Positions 9,450 to 18,445 of a stretch of 64,000 bases of DNA are shown piece by piece. Within the stretch, counting starts at the first letter, position 1; the number at the start of each line of letters is the position of its first letter. The position numbers were made by a program, and so were the translations under genes. This DNA is from Clostridia bacterium (GTDB taxonomy: Bacteria; Bacillota; Clostridia; Christensenellales; UBA1242), in assembly GCA_022793335.1 (NCBI GenBank), contig JAAWCQ010000012.1, positions 1 to 64,000 on the forward strand, read 5' to 3'. The notes below the pieces were generated by a model, which saw only the letters and a program-made list of their open reading frames with translations, did not search any database and was not told the DNA's origin.

Positions 9450-9959
9450 TTACATAAGCCATTTATCTTCTACGCCTTCAGGTAGCTCCATATTCTCAAT
9501 ATCCTCATCAGTCATAGGACGCAGCTCAGGGAAAATTTCTCTTCCGTTCTTCTCATTTTGAAATTCGTCATATCTGCGATTTGACTCTTGTTTGAAATTT
9601 TCATATTTTTCTTCAAGCCCTTCCGCTTCATCAATAAGTTTTTCAACCTCTTCTTCTTTTGAGTTGTAATAAATTCTTCCAATCGCTCCACCAATCATAG
9701 TAATTGGCACAAGAAAGTCGATAAAGTTTTTTACTACCCCGCTAAACGCTCCAAAAAAAGAAAACACTGCAAATACTCCACCAACTAAAAGTGCTTTTGC
9801 TGCTGCGCTGCCAACAAGCATAACCCCATCAATCTTTTCGTTGATTTTGTAATATTCATCAAGAGTCTCATATTGAGCGGCGACAAGCTCAAAATCGTCC
9901 ATATCTTGTATTCTCTTTTTGTCTGAAATCTTCTCCTTCTTTTTCTTTTTGCCAAACAT
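9450..9959 (-). CDS. Small membrane protein heading the HExxH operon (169 aa)
   Basis: Not a recognised family. The N-terminus is very basic (KKKKKEK), then an acidic helical stretch, then two hydrophobic segments at about 46-71 and 78-97 that should form a membrane hairpin, and a charged C-terminal half with coiled-coil character. It starts with AGGAG-ATG directly behind the only clear promoter of the region and ends about 35 bases before the first HExxH paralog, so co-transcription is likely. It might anchor or deliver the array products at the membrane; that is speculation from position only. Confidence 0.7.
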   Translation of the reverse strand: MFGKKKKKEKISDKKRIQDMDDFELVAAQYETLDEYYKINEKIDGVMLVGSAAAKALLVGGVFAVFSFFGAFSGVVKNFIDFLVPITMIGGAIGRIYYNSKEEEVEKLIDEAEGLEEKYENFKQESNRRYDEFQNEKNGREIFPELRPMTDEDIENMELPEGVEDKWLM

Positions 9960-9989
9960 AACTTTTCTCCTATTTATATACTTATATTT

Positions 9990-10017
9990 AGTATATCATA
10001 TAATAAGCAAAAGTCAA
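9990..10017 (-). promoter_or_regulatory. Sigma-A-type promoter of the HExxH operon
   Basis: On the minus strand the sequence reads TTGACT, 16 bases, TATACT, about 30 bases before the ATG at 9959. A 14-base stretch around the -35 (ATTGACTTTTGCTT) is identical to that in the promoter at 20026-20054. Confidence 0.65.
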
Positions 10018-10188
10018 TAAGCAATTTGGCAAAACAGCCCTGATTTTAATGTGGAAAAATCTTATATTAAATTGTAAAATAATTTAAAAATAAATATTAA
10101 ATTAAATAGAAAAAAATTGTAAATTATAGATAAAAATAAAAATATAAAAATATCAGAAAAAATGGATAAAAAATTATGAAAATAATAA
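10018..10188. other. AT-rich non-coding stretch
   Basis: Almost pure A/T with long A and T runs between the operon promoter and the ligA terminator. I see no ORF with a ribosome site, no repeat unit and no convincing DnaA-box cluster. Confidence 0.5.
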
Positions 10189-10234
10189 AAAAAATACCCA
10201 AAAATATTATTTTTATATTTTTTAGGCATTTTTT
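10189..10234 (-). terminator. Intrinsic terminator of pcrA-ligA
   Basis: The minus-strand RNA can form a 16-pair stem (AAAAAAUGCCUAAAAA against UUUUUGGGUAUUUUUU, with G-U pairs) followed by more U. It lies about 95 bases after the ligA stop. Confidence 0.6.
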
Positions 10235-10329
10235 GACTATTTAAAATTGTTTTTTATTATTATTTAATTATTTTTTTTTATTTTTTAAATTATTTAGTTT
10301 TTATTTTAAATAAAATTTAATTTAATATT

Positions 10330-12297
10330 TCAATCATTTTTATTTTGAATAAAATTGAAAAATTCGGTCTCGTTTAAAATCTTAACACCAAGCTCTGTCG
10401 CCTTTGAAAGTTTTGAGCCAGCATTTTCTCCTGCAAGCAAATAATCAGTCTTCTTTGATACAGAGCCAGCACACTTTCCTCCCAAACTTTCAATCAAACT
10501 TGCAAACTCTTCTCTCGGTTTTGAAAGAGTGCCAGTAATAACAAAAGTCTTTCCAGTAATAAACTCATTTTGCTTTTCAAGTTTTTCCACCGCTTGCACT
10601 TTTACACCGCTTTCAAAAAGTCTTTCAATTTCGCCAAGATTGTATTCTTCTCTAAAGAAATTGAAGATATTTTGAGCAATAATCTCGCCTATATCTTGCA
10701 CCTTGACTATATCTTCAAGTTGAGCATTTTTGATATTTTTAAAACTTCCAAACTCTTTTGCAAGCTCTCTGGCAGTCTTAGCGCCAACCTCTGCTATTCC
10801 TAAAGAATACAAAAATCTTCCAAGGTCAATAGTCTTACTTTTTTCTATAGAGCCGACAATATTCTCGGCTTTTTTGTCCTTAAATTTATCAAGCGAAAGC
10901 AAGTCTTCTTTTGTCAAAGAAAAGATGTCACTTATATGTCTCACATTAAGTTTGTCATAAAAAGCTTCAACCGTCTTGCTTGAAAGCCCCTCAATATTGA
11001 AGGCATTTCGACTGGCAAAATGGCTTATACGGTCAACAACTTGGTCTTTGCAGCCAAGATGATTAAGACAGAATAACAATGGCCCTTTTTGAGTAAGTTT
11101 TTCTTGGCAACAAGGGCAAACCAAAGGCACCTCAATTTCTTTGGAATTTTCAAACTTTTCAGCCAGCCCCATAATTTCAGGAATTACTTCATTGCTTCTT
11201 CTTATAAACACCCTTGCACCCGTCAGTACACCCTTTTTTCTTATGTCATCAACATTGTTAAGGGTAGCTCTTGAAATTGTCGCGCCTGCAAGCTCGACTG
11301 GCTGTAAGAGTGCAATAGGTGTCACCCTTCCGCTTCTTCCCACCTGCCAAATGACATCTTCAAGAATTGTTGAAACTTCTTGCGCTTCAAACTTATAGGC
11401 CATTGCCCAGCGTGGAAACTTGGCTGTAAAACCAATGTCCTCCCTCGCATCAACTGCGTTTATTTTAATCACCATTCCGTCTATCAGCACATCAAGTTTT
11501 GACTTAACTTTATCAACATCTTCAATGCATCCGATTATTTGGTCAGCGTTTTGACAAAGTTTGAAATAATCACCCGTCTGGAAACCCTGACTTTTCAAAA
11601 ACTCATGAATTTTTTCTTGACTGTCAAGCCCTTCTTTGTCGCACAATAAAATGTCATAGCAAAAGAAGTCCAACTTGCGTTTTGCCGTCTCTCTAGGGTC
11701 AAGATTACGCACCGCACCAGCCACTGCATTTCTTGGATTTTTCAGTTTTTCTTCTGCTGTTTTGTTATATTCTTCAAACGCTCTATTGGTCATCATGCCT
11801 TCGCCGCGAACAATAAGTCTTCCCTTATAATCAATTGCAAGTGGCACCGAGCGTATTGTTTTGACCTGACTTGAAACATCTTCACCAACAAAGCCATTTC
11901 CTCTTGTTGTCGCACATTTGAAAAGCCCACCTTCATACTCAACAACGATTGTAAGCCCATCAAACTTATATTCCACTGCAAAGTCGGTCTCACTTTGCTT
12001 TTTCATTTCTTGTGTCCACGCCCTCAAATCTTCATAATCACGCACTTTGTTAAGCGAAAAAAGAGGAATTTCATGTTGCTTTTTAGTAAACCCCTCAAGC
12101 ACCTTGTCCCCAACACGCTGTGTCGGAGAATTAGGCAAAATTTCGCCCGTCTCATTTTCAAGGTCAACCAGCGCATAATAAAGTTTGTCATACTCGACAT
12201 CAGAAATAGTGGGATTGTCAAGCACATAATAATTATAGTTGTGCTTTTCAATCTCTTTTATAAGCTCTTCCATGCGCTCTTTGATTTTTGCGTCCAT
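10330..12297 (-). CDS. ligA: NAD-dependent DNA ligase LigA
   Basis: Seals nicks during replication and repair using NAD+. Domain order is typical: Ia NAD-binding domain (YNYYVLDNPTISDVEYD at about 21-37), adenylation domain with catalytic Lys111 in KFDG, conserved DGMVIK at about 273-278, an OB fold, a four-Cys zinc finger (C394, C397, C410, C416), helix-hairpin-helix repeats, and a C-terminal BRCT domain from about 579 to 655. The length of 655 is normal. ATG at 12297 lies two bases past the pcrA stop, and its GAGGAG site is inside the end of pcrA, so the two are translationally linked. The pcrA-ligA order is common in Firmicutes. Confidence 0.95.
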   Translation of the reverse strand: MDAKIKERMEELIKEIEKHNYNYYVLDNPTISDVEYDKLYYALVDLENETGEILPNSPTQRVGDKVLEGFTKKQHEIPLFSLNKVRDYEDLRAWTQEMKKQSETDFAVEYKFDGLTIVVEYEGGLFKCATTRGNGFVGEDVSSQVKTIRSVPLAIDYKGRLIVRGEGMMTNRAFEEYNKTAEEKLKNPRNAVAGAVRNLDPRETAKRKLDFFCYDILLCDKEGLDSQEKIHEFLKSQGFQTGDYFKLCQNADQIIGCIEDVDKVKSKLDVLIDGMVIKINAVDAREDIGFTAKFPRWAMAYKFEAQEVSTILEDVIWQVGRSGRVTPIALLQPVELAGATISRATLNNVDDIRKKGVLTGARVFIRRSNEVIPEIMGLAEKFENSKEIEVPLVCPCCQEKLTQKGPLLFCLNHLGCKDQVVDRISHFASRNAFNIEGLSSKTVEAFYDKLNVRHISDIFSLTKEDLLSLDKFKDKKAENIVGSIEKSKTIDLGRFLYSLGIAEVGAKTARELAKEFGSFKNIKNAQLEDIVKVQDIGEIIAQNIFNFFREEYNLGEIERLFESGVKVQAVEKLEKQNEFITGKTFVITGTLSKPREEFASLIESLGGKCAGSVSKKTDYLLAGENAGSKLSKATELGVKILNETEFFNFIQNKND

Positions 12298-12299
12298 TT

Positions 12300-14588
12300 C
12301 TACTCCTCAATAATTTCAAGAGGGGCAAGCTCAAGCATCAAGCTTTTCTTTCCGACCTCAAAAATAATATCACCGACCAGACCATCCTCAGAGATCTCCA
12401 CAATCTTGCCCATGCCAAATCTTGTATGAACAACAGTCTGCCCCACCTTATAGACAGAAACATCTTTAAGCGGTGCCGATTTTTTCTCCTCTTTTTTCAT
12501 AAACTCACTGTGGTTGAAAAACTTTATTCCACTTCCCAAGCTGTCACTATGTCTGTCAATAAACTGACTGCCATCTCCGCTGTTTTTAGAATATCCGCCA
12601 TAACCACTCGAGCTGCCATAGCCGCCACCATAGCTTTTATTATAACTATTGCCATATTGATTTCTATTAAAACTACTTTCGCTCTTTTTGACTTCTTCAA
12701 GCGCCAAAATGCCAAACTCGCGACAAAAACGACTTGGCGTCTGATATTGACTTTCACGATACATATATCTTCTTGAAACATGCGTCAAAAAAAGTCTTTC
12801 TTCGGCACGAGTAAGGGCAACATACATAAGTCGCCTCTCTTCTTCAAGCTCACCCGTCGAATTAAACGCTCGTGAAATTGGAAATATCCCCTCTTCAAGA
12901 CCAATGACAAACACCACCTTAAATTCAAGGCCTTTGACCGCATGAACGGTGGCTATTGTTACCGCTCCGCCTTGACCTATCTCATCATTTTCAGACGAGA
13001 GCGTAATGTTTTCAAGATAGTCATTAAGTGTAGCCTCAGGGTTTAACGCCTCATACTCTTTCACAGAAGAAACAAACTGCTCTATATTCAAAAGCCTGTT
13101 CATGTCGTCTTCATCTTTAGGGTTGTATGCCCCCCTTATTCCAAACGCTTTGATTGTCTCTTCAACAAAATCAGACAGCTTTTTGCTTTGGCTTTCCTGC
13201 ACTCTTATATACCCCTCTTTAAAAGAGGCAAACTTTTTAGCCATTGCACCATTAGCTTCTGCATCCAACTCTAAACAATTTTCAAGAAGCGACTTTGAAA
13301 AGTCAATTTCAGCAAGCTTTGCAATTGTTCCATCTCCAATACCACGCTTTGGAAAATTGATAACTCTTGCAAAAGACACATCATCCTTTGGATTGACAAA
13401 CAATCTTAAATAACCAATCAAGTTTTTAATTTCAACTCGCTCATAAAATTTGAAACCACCATAAATGCGGTGAGGAATATTGTAAGACAAAAAAGCCTCT
13501 TCAAAACTTCGAGATAGCGCATTCATTCTCATAAGCACTGCAATTTGGTCATAATTGAAACCTTCCGCCACCAATTTTTGAATATTCTTTGCCACATAAA
13601 GTGCTTCATCTCTCTCATCATAAGCATTGAACAAAACAGGTTTTGCGCCGCTCGCTTTTGTCGTCCACATGTTTTTATTAAGCCTGGAAGAGTTGTTTTT
13701 AATCACATTGTTTGCAATGGTGATAATTTCTGGTGAAGAACGATAGTTATGCTCAAGCTTAAACACCTTTGCGCCCTCAAAATCTTTTTTGAAATTGAAG
13801 ATATTTTGAAAGTTTGCCCCTCTCCAAGAATAAATACACTGGTCTTCATCACCAACTACAAATATATTTCCATGCACAGAAGAAAGCATTTTAACAAGTG
13901 CATATTGAATCATATTTGTATCTTGAAACTCGTCAACATGAATATATTGAAAGCGGTTTGCATAATAGCTCAACACTTCAGGACAGGTCACAAAAAGTTC
14001 GACCGTCTTAGCAATAAGATCATCAAAGTCAAGTGCATTGTTTTTCTTCAGTTTGTCTTGGTATGCCGCCATGCAAGAGCCAATCTTTTCCATGCTGTCA
14101 AAATCTTCATGAGTGGCAACATAGCCTTTTAAACTTTGCGTTCCATTCTTCCAATTTGACAGATGAAAGCTCACTGCCTTCTTAATTTTGTCATCACTTA
14201 TTCCGCGCTCAGCAAGCACATCCTTAAGTGCTTTATCGCTGTCACTTTCGCTGTAAATGGAAAAATCGCGTGAAAAAGGTGGAAGATGTGAAATCTCCAT
14301 TCTAAGAATTTTTGCACACATTGAGTGAAAGGTGGAAATCCATACCCTGTCCGCCCCCTCAACCATCTGTGATATTCTTGCCTTCATCTCTCCTGCCGCT
14401 TTATTGGTGAAGGTAATTGCAAGTATTCTGTAAGGGTCAATCTCAAGTTTATCAATAAGATAAGCCACTCTATGTGTAAGCAGCCTTGTTTTTCCAGAGC
14501 CTGCACCCGCTGTGACAAGCACAGCACCATCTGTTGCTTTAAGCGGAGCAAGCTGCTCTTCATTTAATAAGTTTATGTCGTAATTCAT
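12300..14588 (-). CDS. pcrA: UvrD/Rep-family DNA helicase PcrA
   Basis: ATP-dependent 3'-5' helicase acting in repair and replication restart. The Q motif (LNEEQ) is at 8-12, Walker A AGAGSGKT at 27-34, Walker B/DEXX in VDEFQDTN, motif III GDEDQCIYSWRGA, and motifs V-VI (TVHAVKGLEF; YVALTRAEERL) further on. The C-terminal extension has a Gly/Ser/Tyr-rich linker and a Tudor-like end (VGQTVVHTRFGMGKIVEI) that binds RNA polymerase in known PcrA. Length 762 is typical. There is no ribosome site: the -10 box lies only six bases before the ATG, so the mRNA looks leaderless. Confidence 0.95.
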   Translation of the reverse strand: MNYDINLLNEEQLAPLKATDGAVLVTAGAGSGKTRLLTHRVAYLIDKLEIDPYRILAITFTNKAAGEMKARISQMVEGADRVWISTFHSMCAKILRMEISHLPPFSRDFSIYSESDSDKALKDVLAERGISDDKIKKAVSFHLSNWKNGTQSLKGYVATHEDFDSMEKIGSCMAAYQDKLKKNNALDFDDLIAKTVELFVTCPEVLSYYANRFQYIHVDEFQDTNMIQYALVKMLSSVHGNIFVVGDEDQCIYSWRGANFQNIFNFKKDFEGAKVFKLEHNYRSSPEIITIANNVIKNNSSRLNKNMWTTKASGAKPVLFNAYDERDEALYVAKNIQKLVAEGFNYDQIAVLMRMNALSRSFEEAFLSYNIPHRIYGGFKFYERVEIKNLIGYLRLFVNPKDDVSFARVINFPKRGIGDGTIAKLAEIDFSKSLLENCLELDAEANGAMAKKFASFKEGYIRVQESQSKKLSDFVEETIKAFGIRGAYNPKDEDDMNRLLNIEQFVSSVKEYEALNPEATLNDYLENITLSSENDEIGQGGAVTIATVHAVKGLEFKVVFVIGLEEGIFPISRAFNSTGELEEERRLMYVALTRAEERLFLTHVSRRYMYRESQYQTPSRFCREFGILALEEVKKSESSFNRNQYGNSYNKSYGGGYGSSSGYGGYSKNSGDGSQFIDRHSDSLGSGIKFFNHSEFMKKEEKKSAPLKDVSVYKVGQTVVHTRFGMGKIVEISEDGLVGDIIFEVGKKSLMLELAPLEIIEE

Positions 14589-14594
14589 AGTGAA

Positions 14595-14624
14595 ATTATA
14601 TCAAAATCCGACCCTGCTTGTAAA
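14595..14624 (-). promoter_or_regulatory. Promoter of pcrA-ligA, giving an apparently leaderless mRNA
   Basis: Minus strand TTTACA, 18 bases, TATAAT, with TG one base before the -10 (extended -10). The ATG of pcrA follows the -10 after only six bases, so transcription should begin at or next to the start codon. No Shine-Dalgarno sequence is present. Confidence 0.7.
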
Positions 14625-14701
14625 CTAAAAACAGGCATTTCTTCTCTTTTAATTTTTTCTTTTAAAAGCTCTTTCATCTTTGCAAAAAATATAAGCGCAA
14701 T

Positions 14702-14750
14702 AAAAAAGACAATCTCTTAAAAACGTTTTTTGCTTTTCAAGGATTGTCTT
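14702..14750 (-). terminator. Intrinsic terminator of the lipoprotein operon
   Basis: Minus-strand stem AAGACAATC / GATTGTCTT (arms 14742-14750 and 14706-14714) followed by TTTTTTATT, directly after the last lipoprotein gene. Confidence 0.8.
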
Positions 14751-14763
14751 AAATATCAATCAG

Positions 14764-15642
14764 TTAAATATTTTCTATTTCAACATCAGAAATCATTGAA
14801 ACATCATAATCGCTGACCTTGTCAGTGCTTACTGAATTGATGACATAATTGTCTTTTTCACCATTGTTTACATAATTTACATAATGGTCGATTATATATG
14901 AATGGTCAAGCTTCATAAGTTGTAAGTCTTCAGCAGAAGCCTTGATATAAATGTCATTGGTGTGGATATAATCATCACTATAGTGATATGTTCTCCATAC
15001 CATACCTGGCTTATAACTGCCCTCTTGCATGTCATAAACCATTCCCGGCTCATAACGCTGCTCTGTTTTTTCATATTTGTTGTGACTTCTAAGCCTAAAG
15101 CTTGCAGTGCCGTTCTCCTCATTTATTTGAACATTGCTAAGCGAGAAAACCATACCTTTTGTGAAATAGTAGTCATCATTCACTCTTTCAGCTGTTTTTT
15201 TGAGAGTTTTGTTTAAAGCATTGACGCTTGAAACAGGCACCAAATCAAACTCTTCAATTTCTTCCTGAGCAACCATTTCTTTAATAGCATTGATTACTTC
15301 AACTTTGTCATCCTGCTTTAAGCCCGCAAAATGACTATCAGAAACATTATAGCTTAAAGTTACATAAGAGTTTTGTCCCTCTGTATCTTTTGCCACACCG
15401 CATACATCAATGTCATACTTGTTTCCATCAGCTCTGTTGAAATCTGCTGCATAAAAAGAAAAATCTTCAAATTCTGCATCAGTAACCTGCTGCACAACCG
15501 CACTTCTATTCATTGCCGCCACCACTTCTGGATTTAAGGTTTCAGACGCTTTGGTCATTGCCGAGCTGCAACCTGCAAGAGCTGAAGCTCCAATCAAAAG
15601 TGCCGCACCTGCCAAGAAAAACTTTTTAAAATTTTTAAGCAT
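14764..15642 (-). CDS. Lipoprotein, tandem paralog family (292 aa)
   Basis: Predicted membrane-anchored surface lipoprotein. It has a lysine-rich start, a hydrophobic segment, and a lipobox LAGC with the modified Cys at about residue 25. The mature part shares with the three genes upstream a pattern of an E-F-x-D-F-x-F patch, a D-V-x-G-V-A-K stretch, a Y-V-x-L-x-Y strand and a repeated ending with an IHTND motif before the last helix. Distal gene of a four-gene operon. No enzyme motif is visible; family function is unknown. Confidence 0.75.
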   Translation of the reverse strand: MLKNFKKFFLAGAALLIGASALAGCSSAMTKASETLNPEVVAAMNRSAVVQQVTDAEFEDFSFYAADFNRADGNKYDIDVCGVAKDTEGQNSYVTLSYNVSDSHFAGLKQDDKVEVINAIKEMVAQEEIEEFDLVPVSSVNALNKTLKKTAERVNDDYYFTKGMVFSLSNVQINEENGTASFRLRSHNKYEKTEQRYEPGMVYDMQEGSYKPGMVWRTYHYSDDYIHTNDIYIKASAEDLQLMKLDHSYIIDHYVNYVNNGEKDNYVINSVSTDKVSDYDVSMISDVEIENI

Positions 15643-15651
15643 AACTCCCTC

Positions 15652-16539
15652 CTATATATCAAGCTCTGCAACTGCATCATTAAAATTTATTTCACTTAAC
15701 AGGTCAGCATTGTCATAGGTTACATCATTGGTGTTTTCACGCTTAACTTTAAGCATGCTGCCATCCTGTCTCTCAATAGCATTTGCCACCACTTCATATA
15801 CAAAAGTTGGGTCACTTTTAATGTATTGATAATCTTCTTCGCTAAAACTTACAGTATAATTGTCGATTGTTGTAAATGTGCCTTGCTTTGCCTCACTATA
15901 TATGCCAAGACCAAGCCCTGGCCCTACTCCGCCACCAAAACCAAGTCCAAGCCCAAAACCTGGCTGATATGTGCCTTTTTTGAATTCAAGAATGGTTTTA
16001 ACATCAAAGCTTACTGTCCTATTTTCATCATCAAAACTTGGGTCTTCAAGATTGTATACAAACCCTCTGGCAACTTTATAACCTTCAAAAGATGATGGTG
16101 TGTTTTTAATAATTGCATCATTAAACCTTTGAATATCGCCCACCTTAGTCAAATTGAGCTCTTCAGGTTTTAAGTTGTCAACAATATAATCAAATACATC
16201 ATAAACTTCATCAGTATAGCTGTCTTTTTTCAGATTCATAAAAACAGAATGAGGCACGCTGTAATGAAGGTCTGCAAAAGCCTTCTCTTCCCCTTCAAGT
16301 GAAGCAACGCCATTAAACGAAACATCATATTCAAAGCCCGTTTTGTCAACATCAGCCCCAGTAAACTTAAAGTCTCTGACAGTTTCATCCATTTGAACAA
16401 TGGCATTGGTAATTTTATCCTCTAAAATACTTGACCTTTCAATCATTGCATCGCTGCAACCAGCAGCCCCGCCTGCAACGAATGCAAGCATACTTGCTGC
16501 AATAACAAGCATTCCCGCCTTTTTAAGTTTTCCCATCAC
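15652..16539 (-). CDS. Lipoprotein, tandem paralog family, glycine-rich insert (295 aa)
   Basis: Signal peptide with lipobox AAGC (Cys at about 28). It follows the same plan as its neighbours, including DVSFNGVASLEGEEKAF and a late TIDNYTVSFSEED strand. In the region where the two other paralogs have a MQP/YEPGM segment, this one has a Gly/Leu/Pro low-complexity stretch (GLGLGFGGGVGPGLGLG, about 196-212). It is the most divergent of the four. Gap to the next gene is nine bases. Confidence 0.75.
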   Translation of the reverse strand: MMGKLKKAGMLVIAASMLAFVAGGAAGCSDAMIERSSILEDKITNAIVQMDETVRDFKFTGADVDKTGFEYDVSFNGVASLEGEEKAFADLHYSVPHSVFMNLKKDSYTDEVYDVFDYIVDNLKPEELNLTKVGDIQRFNDAIIKNTPSSFEGYKVARGFVYNLEDPSFDDENRTVSFDVKTILEFKKGTYQPGFGLGLGFGGGVGPGLGLGIYSEAKQGTFTTIDNYTVSFSEEDYQYIKSDPTFVYEVVANAIERQDGSMLKVKRENTNDVTYDNADLLSEINFNDAVAELDI

Positions 16540-16590
16540 AATCTCCTTAACAATATTATATCTTCAAAATTCTCAACTTTCAAGTATTAT

Positions 16591-17463
16591 TTAAAATAAT
16601 TCATTTTCATCCATATATAAAGAATTAAATAATGAAATGTCTAAATCATCCAATTTGTCAACTTCAACAGAATTTATCACATATTTATCAAATTCTTGCT
16701 TTTTCACAACATCCACAAACTTATCAAAAATAAGCTTATTGTCAGCCTTCATTCTTGCCATCTCTTCTTTGCTTACATTCAAATAAACATCATTTGTATG
16801 GATAAATTCTTCATTTTCATAATGCGTAACTGGCATCATCGTCATCATATTTCCAACAACAATCGGCTGCATAACAGTATAAGGACGCTCATATTTCACA
16901 TGAGTTTTCATTTCAAAACAAACCCTGTCTTTGTCTTCATCAAATTTAATTTTTCCAAGAGAGAACAGTATTCCATGGCGATAATTAAATTCATCAAGTG
17001 GACTTTCTGCAGTTTGTCTTAGAATAGAATTTATCGCTTTAATGCTGCTTAATGGAGCATAATCAAACGCCTTCATTTCTTGCCTGCTCATTGTCTGACT
17101 TATCAAATTAAGAATTGCTGCTCTATCATCCTTATTAACCTCATATAAACTCTGTCCATCTAAGGTATAACTCATTTTTACATAAGCCTGTTCTTTTCCA
17201 TCATTATATTTGGCCACGCCATTGACATCAACATCATAAGTTTTGTCATCATTTACTTCAAACTCAGCACAAAGGAATTTGAAATGACTAAATTCTTCAT
17301 CAGTAACCTCTCTCACCACTTTGCTGTGCTGAAGTTGGTCAAGCCCCGTCTTATTTAAATTTTCCTGTGCTTTTTCAAATTCGCCAGTACAGCCTGTCAT
17401 CATTCCCATACTCAAAATCATGGTTGCGCCAAGCAAGATAGCTTTATTAAGTTTCTTTTTCAT
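16591..17463 (-). CDS. Lipoprotein, tandem paralog family (290 aa)
   Basis: Signal peptide with lipobox MTGC (Cys at about 25). It is closest to the 292-residue paralog: both have VVREVTDEEF/VVQQVTDAEF, an 'FSL...I...' strand and an IHTNDVYL/IHTNDIYI motif near 225. Predicted to be exposed outside the membrane. Function unknown. Confidence 0.75.
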   Translation of the reverse strand: MKKKLNKAILLGATMILSMGMMTGCTGEFEKAQENLNKTGLDQLQHSKVVREVTDEEFSHFKFLCAEFEVNDDKTYDVDVNGVAKYNDGKEQAYVKMSYTLDGQSLYEVNKDDRAAILNLISQTMSRQEMKAFDYAPLSSIKAINSILRQTAESPLDEFNYRHGILFSLGKIKFDEDKDRVCFEMKTHVKYERPYTVMQPIVVGNMMTMMPVTHYENEEFIHTNDVYLNVSKEEMARMKADNKLIFDKFVDVVKKQEFDKYVINSVEVDKLDDLDISLFNSLYMDENELF

Positions 17464-17475
17464 ATATATCCCTTC

Positions 17476-18327
17476 CTAGTTTAAATCAAATTCTTCTTCA
17501 TAATCAAGGTCTTGATAGCCTTCAACATCATATTCAGAATTATCAATACCTCTCACCTGCAATTGATAATTATCAAACTGGTTGTTTTCAACATATTCAG
17601 CAAATTTTTCAAACACAAATATCTTGTTTTCTGACATTTGCGCAAGCTCTTCACTTGTTGCGTCAATCTTTATTCGATAACTTCTGATTTCACTTTTATA
17701 GACAGTGCGTCTTGAAGGAGCCTTTAAAGCAGGGTTGTAAGAGTATTTTCTTTTTGAATAAAGGTCATAGCTTTTCACTTCAAAAGAAGCAAACCCTTCC
17801 TCTGTATTTATTTTTACGCTGCCAAGGTCAAACACTTTTCCTTCTACATAAGAGTAATCATCCAGTTTTTTAGACGAAACTTTTTCCATAGTGCTTGCCA
17901 CCTTGTCAAAACTGCTTACAGGTGTGATTTCAAAATCGACCATTTCAACTTCTGAAATTGCCTTATTCAAAGCTGATAATATTTTGTTTTTATCATCACT
18001 TTTTATGCCCTCAAAAAAGTTTTTGTTCAGCAAATACCCCAGCCTTACAAAACCTTGATTTTCCCCTTCATCATACTTTGCAAAGCCACTTATCATTGTG
18101 CTGTAATTTTCACTTAAAGTCTTTTCAAAATCTACACTTAAAAATTCAAAGTCGTCAAACTTAGTCTGCACTTGCTCGCTTACAACCGCACTTTGATTTA
18201 AAGCAACCAATACGCCATCGTTGAAATTTGCTCTTTCTTTATCAGAAATTGCACTACAACCTGAAAGTATTGTCGCACCAAGCACGCCTGCCGCACCGAC
18301 CAATAATAATTTTTTCAACTTTTTCAT
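17476..18327 (-). CDS. Lipoprotein, tandem paralog family, promoter-proximal (283 aa)
   Basis: The start is ATG at 18327, behind AAAGGGGAC, giving MKKLKKLLLVGAAGVLG and lipobox LSGC (Cys at about 24). A longer in-frame reading to 18543 would run through the promoter and has no ribosome site. The mature part shows the family pattern (VVSEQVQTKFDDFEF, SGFAKYDEGENQGFVRLGY) and ends in an acidic tail. First gene of the operon, transcribed from the TTGACA/TATAAT promoter at 18355-18384. Confidence 0.8.
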   Translation of the reverse strand: MKKLKKLLLVGAAGVLGATILSGCSAISDKERANFNDGVLVALNQSAVVSEQVQTKFDDFEFLSVDFEKTLSENYSTMISGFAKYDEGENQGFVRLGYLLNKNFFEGIKSDDKNKILSALNKAISEVEMVDFEITPVSSFDKVASTMEKVSSKKLDDYSYVEGKVFDLGSVKINTEEGFASFEVKSYDLYSKRKYSYNPALKAPSRRTVYKSEIRSYRIKIDATSEELAQMSENKIFVFEKFAEYVENNQFDNYQLQVRGIDNSEYDVEGYQDLDYEEEFDLN

Positions 18328-18354
18328 AAAGTCCCCTTTAATTTTTCTAGTTTT

Positions 18355-18384
18355 ATTATACAATAAATTTGCTATGATTGTCAA
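18355..18384 (-). promoter_or_regulatory. Promoter of the lipoprotein operon
   Basis: Minus strand TTGACA, 18 bases, TATAAT, about 28 bases before the ATG at 18327. Strong sigma-A match. Confidence 0.75.
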
Positions 18385-18391
18385 TATTGTT

Positions 18392-18419
18392 TTGAAATTA
18401 AAGTGCAAAGTGATATAAT
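18392..18419 (+). promoter_or_regulatory. Promoter of the TIM-barrel gene
   Basis: Plus strand TTGAAA, 16 bases, TATAAT, with TG upstream of the -10. It is back to back with the lipoprotein promoter, so a regulator binding here could affect both directions. Confidence 0.7.
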
Positions 18420-18445
18420 CAAAATCAAAAGGAGAATAATTTACA

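Noticed and set aside
10018-10330. AT-rich stretch as possible origin or unwinding element
   Set aside because: No DnaA-box set and no replication gene besides ligA/pcrA; the only structure is the ligA terminator.
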